Shown: one piece after another, positions 15,505-20,576 of the stretch | How positions within the stretch are numbered: the stretch's first letter is position 1 | Layout of the letters: the number at the start of each line of letters is the position of its first letter | From: Nitrososphaerota archaeon | Lineage (GTDB): Archaea; Thermoproteota; Bathyarchaeia; Bathyarchaeales; Bathycorpusculaceae | DNA length: 20,576 bases | Direction of reading: 5' to 3' | NCBI GenBank assembly: GCA_031282985.1 | Contig: JAITCR010000116.1 | Location: 1-20,576 of the forward strand | Translations under genes and position numbers: made by a program | Notes under the pieces: model-generated | The model's database searches: none | The model's input: only the letters and a program-made list of their open reading frames with translations | What the model was told of the DNA's origin: nothing

Positions 15505-17583
15505 TTGAGAAAATACACGTTGATCATCTCTGAAAAGCCTGATGCCGCAAATCGTATAGCTGCAGCCTTAGATGATAATGGTAAAACTATGCGGGAAACA
15601 GATAATGGTGTACCTTTTTTTGCAGCAAAAAATGGAGATAAAGAAATAATTGTGGCATCAGCTCTGGGTCATTTGTATACTGTTGCAGGGGTGAATAAAG
15701 GTGAGTGGGATTATCCGGTTTTTGGTTATCAATGGTTGCCGCGTTGGATGGTGGAGAAGAGTGCTTCAAAAATTCGCATTTGGTTAAAAGTGCTCTCAAA
15801 GTTGGCAGAAAGTGCAGAAGATTTTGTGGATGCCTGTGATTATGATGTTGAAGGCAGTATAATAGGTTACTCTATTCTCAAGTATGCTTGTAGGGGTAGA
15901 GAAAAATTGGCTAAACGCATGAAGTATTCTACGCTTACCAGAGAAGAGTTGAGAGACTCTTTTAGTAATTTGTTGCCGCATCTTGATTTTGAGCTTGTTG
16001 AATCGGGTTTGGCAAGGCATGAAGTAGATTGGTTATATGGCATAAATCTTTCCCGTGCGTTAACATTAGCTGTTAGAAATAGTAGCGGCATGTATGCTAC
16101 TTTAAGTACGGGTCGTGTGCAAGGTCCAACTTTGAAGTATTTAGAGATACGAGAGAAAAACATACGAGTATTTGTTCCAACGCCATTTTGGAGTATAACA
16201 GCAAAAATAAGTATAGACGACCACATGTTTGATTTAGAATATGAAAAGAAAACTATAGAGACCAAGGCTGAAGCAGGGGGCATTATTGCAGCCTGCAAAG
16301 GTAAAGATGGAAAAGTCGTTAAAATTGATGTAAAAGAATTTCATCAGAATCCTCCAGTTCCGTTTGACTTAGGCACTCTTCAAAGTGAAGCTTACAAATT
16401 TTTTAAACACACCCCCATACAAACGTCTAAAATTGCTCAACACCTCTATGTTAATACTCTAATTTCTTATCCAAGAACAAGCAGTCAAAAATTGCCGCCT
16501 GTCATAGGTTATAATGCTATACTTAAAAAGCTTAGTCAATCAATGCTGTATCAAAAGGTAGCGCAGAAACTTTTAGCTCAAGCCACGCTAAAACCCAATG
16601 AGGGCAGCAAATTTGATCCAGCTCACCCAGCAATTTATCCAACAGGCAATCTGCCCGAGAAAGTATTAGATACCTCTGAGAAAAACATTTACGATCTGAT
16701 TGTTAGACGGTTTTTTGCTGTCTTCGGTGAACCAGCTATTAAGCAGAGTATAAAAGTTTCAGTAGACATTAATCAATACCTGTTTTTTATGACGGGTTAT
16801 CGCACATTGAAAGAATGCTGGATGGAATATTATAAGCCTTATGTGTATTCTAAGGATATTTCATTGCCATTACTTTTTGAAGGGCAAAGGGTTGCAATAG
16901 AGAAGGTACTTTTAAGAAATAGTTTCACAAAGCCACCTGTAAGATATAATCCGCGAAGTCTTCTTAAAAAAATGGAGAGAGAAGAAATAGGAACCAAAGC
17001 AACTCGAGCAATGACAATTCAGACGCTTTATGCGCGCAAATATTTAGAAGGCGAACAGAATATGACTATTACGGATCTTGGCTTTGAAGTAGCCGAGGTG
17101 CTAAGAAACTATTGCCCAAGTGTAGTCTCCTCTGAGATGACAAGAAGACTTGAAGAAAAAATGGAGCAAATCCAATTAAAGCATGAAACCAAACAAAACG
17201 TACTTGTAGATGCCGTTGAAACTCTAAAAAAAGTCACATTAACACTTAAACACAACCAATCAGAAATTGGAGCACAACTTGGACAGAAAATTAAGCAAGC
17301 ACATCACGACAAACAAACCATAGGAAACTGCCCTAAATGTCAAACAGGAAAACTGATCACCATTCGTTCTAAAAAAACCAGCAAACGTTTTGTTGGTTGT
17401 ACCAACTTTTTTGAAGGCACCTGTATCACTTCTTTTCCGTTACCACAAACAGGATCAATTAAACCTTTAGCGGCACCCTGCAAAGCTTGCAGCTATCCAG
17501 TCATTAAAGTGTTAATTAACCAAAAACAACCATGGAATTTGTGTCTTAATGCTAACTGTCCATCTAAGGTGCAGAAAAAATGA
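15505..17583 (+). CDS. topA: DNA topoisomerase I (type IA, archaeal)
   Basis: This enzyme relaxes negatively supercoiled DNA by cutting and passing one strand through a 5'-phosphotyrosine link. The 692 residues show the Toprim domain, with LIISEKPDAA (acidic Glu10) and the metal site DYDVEGSIIG (112-121). They also show DWLYGINLSRALT (175-187), STGRVQGPTL (201-210) and the active site LISYPRTS with Tyr322. The C-terminus carries two four-cysteine zinc fingers: Cys609/612/632/640 and Cys659/662/680/685. No helicase domain is present, so it is not reverse gyrase. The start is TTG at 15505, with an in-frame stop (TAA) three codons upstream, so no longer form is possible. The stop overlaps the start of the next gene (ATGA at 17580). 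Confidence 0.95.
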   Translation: MRKYTLIISEKPDAANRIAAALDDNGKTMRETDNGVPFFAAKNGDKEIIVASALGHLYTVAGVNKGEWDYPVFGYQWLPRWMVEKSASKIRIWLKVLSKLAESAEDFVDACDYDVEGSIIGYSILKYACRGREKLAKRMKYSTLTREELRDSFSNLLPHLDFELVESGLARHEVDWLYGINLSRALTLAVRNSSGMYATLSTGRVQGPTLKYLEIREKNIRVFVPTPFWSITAKISIDDHMFDLEYEKKTIETKAEAGGIIAACKGKDGKVVKIDVKEFHQNPPVPFDLGTLQSEAYKFFKHTPIQTSKIAQHLYVNTLISYPRTSSQKLPPVIGYNAILKKLSQSMLYQKVAQKLLAQATLKPNEGSKFDPAHPAIYPTGNLPEKVLDTSEKNIYDLIVRRFFAVFGEPAIKQSIKVSVDINQYLFFMTGYRTLKECWMEYYKPYVYSKDISLPLLFEGQRVAIEKVLLRNSFTKPPVRYNPRSLLKKMEREEIGTKATRAMTIQTLYARKYLEGEQNMTITDLGFEVAEVLRNYCPSVVSSEMTRRLEEKMEQIQLKHETKQNVLVDAVETLKKVTLTLKHNQSEIGAQLGQKIKQAHHDKQTIGNCPKCQTGKLITIRSKKTSKRFVGCTNFFEGTCITSFPLPQTGSIKPLAAPCKACSYPVIKVLINQKQPWNLCLNANCPSKVQKK

Positions 17584-17810
17584 GTTGTAAAATTTGCAGT
17601 AGACCAATTAAAGAAAAAGGGTATTGTAGTTTGCATTTGAAGGCTTATCAGAATATTTATGAAAAATTTGGGGTGTGGGAGAAAGCGTTAGAGGTTTCTT
17701 GGATGGATTATTTAGTTAAGATTTCGAAAAATTCATTAACAGGAGAATGGGCTAAAGAGGTAGTAGAGCATTTAATTGAGGACGAGAGTAGAAATGTCAA
17801 AGAAAAATAA
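17580..17810 (+). CDS. Small zinc-binding protein, topA-linked, function unknown
   Basis: This 76-residue protein begins SCKICSRPIKEKGYCSLHLK: a C-x2-C-x9-C-x2-H arrangement (Cys3, Cys6, Cys16, His19) that looks like a compact zinc finger. A helical, aromatic-rich body follows (KAYQNIYEKFGVWEKA, SWMDYLVKI) and then an acidic tail. I do not recognise a named family. It overlaps the topA stop by 4 nt and the following gene's start by 17 nt, so translation of all three is probably coupled. The closeness to topA and its zinc-binding design suggest an accessory of nucleic-acid metabolism, but this is guesswork. Confidence 0.75.
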   Translation: MSCKICSRPIKEKGYCSLHLKAYQNIYEKFGVWEKALEVSWMDYLVKISKNSLTGEWAKEVVEHLIEDESRNVKEK

Positions 17811-18255
17811 GAAGCAGCAGATAAAGCAAAAACCAGCACCTACCACCACTCAGTCATCAGTATCTTTTTCACTTAGCAAATGGTTCAAAAAAGTCGTAAC
17901 AACTCAGCCATTCGCCCTAATTTTAATAGTCATTTTTATTGGTCTTACGGTGTTCCTGCTTGGAGGCGGAATATACACCGTAACAACTGAAGGCATTATG
18001 CCGTCTTATTATGATGGCAGTAAATTTTACTTCTTATATCCAAGTAGCATGAGTGATCAGTTTGTCGCGGAGACCGTAATAACAGTAATGTTGTATTTCA
18101 TGGGATTTGCGGGGTTGTTATCAATTTATCAAAGCACTAGGAACGCTAACAAACCAAGACAAGCATACATGTTACTGGCCGTTGGCATTAGCCTTATCTT
18201 GTTATCGTACATATTCCTTGAAAGTGCCATTGACATCAAGCAAGCAGGGTTTTAG
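17794..18255 (+). CDS. Three-helix membrane protein resembling OSTC/Ost3-Ost6 oligosaccharyltransferase subunits
   Basis: This is a 153-residue protein with a basic, Lys/Gln-rich N-terminus (1-35) and three membrane helices at about 40-62, 93-113 and 124-146. The first helix ends in GGGIY (57-61). A loop follows, then SDQFVAET (87-94) leads into helix 2 (VMLYFMGFAGLLSIY). Helix 3 ends SAIDIKQAGF at the C-terminus. From memory, the eukaryotic OST subunits OSTC/DC2 and the membrane part of Ost3/Ost6 (MAGT1, TUSC3) share this order: GG-I-Y at the end of a helix, a Q-[FY]-x-x-E motif before the next, and a K-x-x-G-[YF] ending. It lacks the thioredoxin domain of Ost3/Ost6, so OSTC is the closer model. 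ATG 17794 is preferred over TTG 17776 because a GAGG-like site precedes it. Homology is by eye only. Confidence 0.6.
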   Translation: MSKKNKKQQIKQKPAPTTTQSSVSFSLSKWFKKVVTTQPFALILIVIFIGLTVFLLGGGIYTVTTEGIMPSYYDGSKFYFLYPSSMSDQFVAETVITVMLYFMGFAGLLSIYQSTRNANKPRQAYMLLAVGISLILLSYIFLESAIDIKQAGF

Positions 18256-18265
18256 AAAAATCAAT

Positions 18266-18302
18266 CTTTATTTTTATTTTCTTTTTCATGTTTTAGTTTT
18301 TT
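18266..18302 (+). terminator. T-rich terminator of the topA operon
   Basis: Beginning 10 nt after the stop, the plus strand carries a series of T runs (TCTTTATTTTTATTTTC, CTTTTTC, TTTTAGTTTTTT). This is the usual form of intrinsic archaeal termination. It lies between convergent genes. No matching run serves the opposite strand. Confidence 0.6.
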
Positions 18303-18350
18303 GAAGATAATTTAGAGAATTGTATTTTGATATACATACTGCAGTAATGT

Positions 18351-18845
18351 TTACCAGGGATGCTTCTTAAGTTTAAGTTTGTAAGCACAAAAGTTGGTAA
18401 ACAAGTGAATTGGGGGGGTAAGTAACAGAGTTGTTAATGCAATTTCCCAACTTATCACAGAAAGCGGGAGCGAAAAAACGATTGCGCCGACAACAAAGTC
18501 AAGTTGATCAATAATAGGAAGCATGCCACCTGGAGCAATATTTAGTCTTCTTTTAATAAATGCTGCTGTTAAGTCACCTAAAAGCGCGCCAAAGGGGGTA
18601 AGTACTGCAAAAAGAACAGGAAAATCGAAAAAGTAATATACGACCAAACCAACACTTAAACCAATAACCCAACCGAGAAAGAACCCTCGAAACGTTTTGT
18701 TATCGCCAAATAACCGTTTGCCGTCAATAAAGTTTTTACCGAAATCAATTTTGGTTCCTCCACCAGCAAGTACTGGGGTGCCGTTTGCGCAGTAGGCGGG
18801 AAAAATGAATACTAATGCTGAAATTATTAATAGCGGTATATCCAT
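18351..18845 (-). CDS. carS: CDP-archaeol synthase
   Basis: This integral membrane enzyme activates digeranylgeranylglyceryl phosphate with CTP to give CDP-archaeol, the branch point of archaeal polar-lipid synthesis. At 164 residues it has the family's normal length, with about five membrane helices. Two conserved blocks are plain: NGTPVLAGGGTKIDFGKNF into IDGKRLFGDNKTFRGF (21-55), and FGALLGDLTAAFIKRRL with PGGMLPIIDQLDFV (85-118). These hold the acidic metal-binding residues of the CDP-alcohol synthase active site. It starts 19 nt after the radB stop on the same strand. A run of seven C lies in its coding strand (18412-18418 as G on the plus strand). Confidence 0.93.
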   Translation of the reverse strand: MDIPLLIISALVFIFPAYCANGTPVLAGGGTKIDFGKNFIDGKRLFGDNKTFRGFFLGWVIGLSVGLVVYYFFDFPVLFAVLTPFGALLGDLTAAFIKRRLNIAPGGMLPIIDQLDFVVGAIVFSLPLSVISWEIALTTLLLTPPIHLFTNFCAYKLKLKKHPW

Positions 18846-18864
18846 GTTTTTTTGACCAAACTAT

Positions 18865-19626
18865 TTATTCATACATTCCAGTTGCAGATATACCTCTTTC
18901 ACCTATTTGTACATAACAGGTAATATGAACCATTTTTGTGTGGTTTTTCTCTATTGTAGCTTTGATTATTTTTGTTTCGGTTGGTTTGAGAGATATTATA
19001 TTGTCAGCCCAAAATGTTAACACACGATTTGCTGCGGGTTTAATGCTGCCAGATTGGTCACCGAACATGCTTCTTACTTGGCTGTTTATTATTATTGGAA
19101 TTTTTTGGATTTTTGCTGTCTGTGCTAAAATGGCCATTTGTCTGTTTAGTTCTCTGTTCACATTGAAGGCTTTAGATTTGTTTGGAGCTTCTGCAAATTT
19201 GGCTCCGTATAGAGAATTCATAGTGTCAACAACGATTAGGCCAAAATTGTGTGGTGTTAGATAATTGTTTATTTGGTCCATTACGGCGGTTTGTTCTTTG
19301 AAGTCTATGGGTTTGATAAGCAGTATTTTGTCGGCTATGTCGTTGAATTTTTCAGCTGCTATTTGTGCGAGTCTTTTAGAAGAAAAAGTGTTGTCACAAT
19401 CGATGTATAAAGTTTTTAACCCTTGCATTGCACAGTTAAAAGCGCATTGAGTTGTAAGTGTGCTTTTTCCAGTTTCAGGTTCGCCATAAATTAGCGTAAT
19501 TGTTTCAGGAATAATACCGTCATCTATGGTGTCGATGCAGTCTATGCCTGTTAAGACTTTTTTTATGCCAACCACGGGAATGCACATCAAGATTATTAAC
19601 TTGCAGTCTAATAATGTGTTTTGCAT
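18865..19626 (-). CDS. radB: RadB-type RecA-family DNA repair ATPase
   Basis: This is a RecA/RadA paralogue thought to assist homologous recombination. It has only the ATPase core: Walker A GEPETGKST (48-56), the strand LKTLYIDCDNTF, Walker B LIVVDT (130-135) and the loop IIINSQVRS (178-186). The N-terminal helix-hairpin-helix domain of RadA is absent, which separates RadB from RadA. A KaiC-like family member remains possible but less likely given the short single domain. The length is 253 residues from ATG 19626. The homologous region begins near VLTGIDCIDTIDDG, so the ATG at residue 14 is an alternative giving 240 residues. It is followed closely by carS. Its upstream flank is the inverted-repeat element at 19669-19854. 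Confidence 0.85.
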   Translation of the reverse strand: MQNTLLDCKLIILMCIPVVGIKKVLTGIDCIDTIDDGIIPETITLIYGEPETGKSTLTTQCAFNCAMQGLKTLYIDCDNTFSSKRLAQIAAEKFNDIADKILLIKPIDFKEQTAVMDQINNYLTPHNFGLIVVDTMNSLYGAKFAEAPNKSKAFNVNRELNRQMAILAQTAKIQKIPIIINSQVRSMFGDQSGSIKPAANRVLTFWADNIISLKPTETKIIKATIEKNHTKMVHITCYVQIGERGISATGMYE

Positions 19627-19668
19627 TTAAAAATTGTTATAGGTAGGCTGAATGAAAAAAGTTGCAGT

Positions 19669-19854
19669 TATAGTGGAATAGGTTAATTTTTGCACTGTAT
19701 TGTAGCATTTGTTGTAACACACAGGGTAGTTTTTCGAAAAGTTATTCTGATGTACAGGCAAAAGGATGTACAGGTTGATGCCTAAAGGTGAAAGACTGCA
19801 AAAAGCCGCGTGCATCTACTTTAGAAGGTGCAGATTTTAAACTATTCCACTATA
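19669..19854. mobile_element. Candidate MITE-like element with TA-flanked inverted ends (186 bp)
   Basis: TATAGTGGAATAG at 19669-19681 is repeated in inverted orientation as CTATTCCACTATA at 19842-19854. Inside, the match continues with one mismatch (GTTAA against TTTAA). Each end can be read as TA plus TAGTGGAATAG, as for Tc1/IS630-type elements that duplicate a TA. The interior has no substantial reading frame but contains a short direct repeat, GATGTACAGG, twice near 19752-19777. It may be a non-autonomous element or the two ends of a deleted one. A long hairpin acting as a regulatory or terminator structure is the alternative. Confidence 0.5.
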
Positions 19855-20073
19855 GTAGCGAGTTAGGAAGCCTTGTTCTCTTTCAAACTTAAGCATTTCT
19901 TCCCGCTCTTTAGCTTGTTCACAAATATTTATCAAGATTTGAGCTTGATGTTGGGGCAGATTTTCAATAGCCATCTCAAAATAAAAATCCGAAATTACCT
20001 CAAACTGCCGTTCAACACGCTCCCGCAATAGCCGCTCACGGACTGATTCGGGCGGCTTACGCATTTGCTCCAA
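19837..20073 (-). CDS. Hypothetical protein, probably a 5'-truncated gene
   Basis: From TTG 20073 the frame encodes 78 charged, helical residues (for example PESVRERLLRERVERQFEVI and AQILINICEQAKEREEML), with a cytosolic character and no motif I recognise. The frame stays open upstream to a TAG at 20235-20233 and looks protein-like there too (IPKQVRVQIIREKQDSIEV, then HTQKLLNEIHPDHEQI), but it has no ATG, GTG or TTG in that stretch. The real start is therefore either TTG 20073 or lost, and the latter is plausible because a transposase fragment begins on the other side of 20260. The last codons (RYYSGIV) are supplied by the inverted repeat at 19842-19854, so the C-terminus may be altered as well. 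Possibly a pseudogene. Confidence 0.4.
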   Translation of the reverse strand: MEQMRKPPESVRERLLRERVERQFEVISDFYFEMAIENLPQHQAQILINICEQAKEREEMLKFEREQGFLTRYYSGIV

Positions 20074-20261
20074 TAAGTGGGTGATTTGCTCATGGTCGGG
20101 ATGAATTTCATTTAGGAGTTTTTGAGTGTGATATTCTACTTCAATACTATCTTGTTTTTCCCTGATTATCTGAACCCTAACCTGTTTAGGAATTGTAAGA
20201 AAATAACTTGTAATGTTTAATAGTGTGTTGTACTATTTATGTTGAAGAGATGTGACAAGAT

Positions 20262-20501
20262 GTGGATAGTGCAACAAAACACCGAATAGAAACAATGCTC
20301 CCATTATTAAACGAAAAACAAAGACGCCTATACCTGGCAGCCGAAGCCCAAAGCCTAGGATACGGCGGACTAAAAGCCATCCACGACTTAACAGGCACTT
20401 CCATGACAACCATAATCAAAGGCCAAAAAGAACTAAAAACAAACCCCAAACCAGACAACCGGCATTGGGACAAAACTATTTTGGGTTGGTTCGTACTGTA
20501 A
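20262..20501 (+). pseudogene. N-terminal fragment of ISAzo13-family transposase
   Basis: From GTG 20262 the peptide includes TMLPLLNEKQRRLYLAAEAQ followed by LGYGGLKAI, then TGTSMTTIIKGQKEL. This matches the N-terminal helix-turn-helix region of ISAzo13-type (Rhodopirellula-type) DDE transposases as I know it. After about 55-60 residues the similarity ends and the frame closes at 79 residues, whereas the family is about 400 residues long. No catalytic part follows in the remaining 75 bases. It is a remnant. The rest may have been lost or may resume beyond the window. Confidence 0.65.
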
Positions 20502-20576
20502 AGATGTTGTGAAGTAGAGTATTTGAAAAAAGAGCACTTTGTTGTCTATCATCTCGTTGTTGTTTAATGATGCTGC

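Noticed and set aside
15867..16298. 143-codon minus-strand frame within topA
   Set aside because: topA is unambiguous through this stretch, and the antisense product has no family features.
18412..18418. C7 run in carS as a second phase-variable tract
   Set aside because: Seven bases is short for high-rate slippage and the run encodes ordinary T-P-P in a conserved essential enzyme.
1..20576. CRISPR array or tandem repeats
   Set aside because: No regularly spaced repeat units were found; the repeats present are IS ends and target duplications.

Overview
The window looks like a piece of an archaeal chromosome. The evidence is a B-family DNA polymerase with YGDTDS, an archaeal-type topoisomerase IA with zinc fingers, prefoldin beta next to a DUF3194 protein and a DHH phosphoesterase, CDP-archaeol synthase (CarS, ether-lipid synthesis), a RadB-type RecA paralogue and an AglB/STT3 oligosaccharyltransferase. 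Base composition is AT-rich. The gene mix would fit a TACK-type lineage such as Bathyarchaeia, but that placement is inference and was not tested.

Layout. (1) Positions 1-147 hold the 5' end of an IS5-family element running off the left edge. (2) Positions 255-5881 hold a minus-strand gene run, read right to left: NOL1/NOP2/Sun RNA methyltransferase, prefoldin beta, DUF3194 protein, DHH phosphoesterase, two ECF ATPases and EcfT. (3) Positions 5986-8271 are a decayed second IS5-family copy, split by an ISH6-like element (6752-8126) with imperfect inverted repeats and an exact 8-bp target duplication. (4) PolB (8437-11187, plus) converges on a minus-strand group: a short zinc ribbon, a SAM methyltransferase, AglB and a DPAGT1/ALG7-like sugar-phosphate transferase (15324 down to 11184). 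(5) From a divergent promoter region, topA, a small zinc-binding protein and a three-helix membrane protein form a tight plus-strand operon (15505-18255). (6) CarS and RadB lie on the minus strand (18351-19626). (7) The right end (19669-20576) holds a TA-flanked inverted-repeat element, an ORF lacking a normal start and an ISAzo13-type transposase fragment.

How the parts fit. Four themes appear: RNA and protein quality control (m5C methyltransferase, prefoldin), vitamin or metal uptake (ECF module with no substrate subunit in view), DNA replication, topology and repair (PolB, TopA, RadB), and the cell envelope (CarS, lipid-linked sugar synthesis, N-glycosylation). The most interesting observation is the small membrane protein after topA. 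Its three-helix layout, GGGIY and QFVAE motifs and terminal G-F resemble the eukaryotic OSTC/Ost3-Ost6 (MAGT1/TUSC3) membrane region. With AglB and the DPAGT1-like enzyme in the same window, this suggests a eukaryote-like N-glycosylation apparatus.
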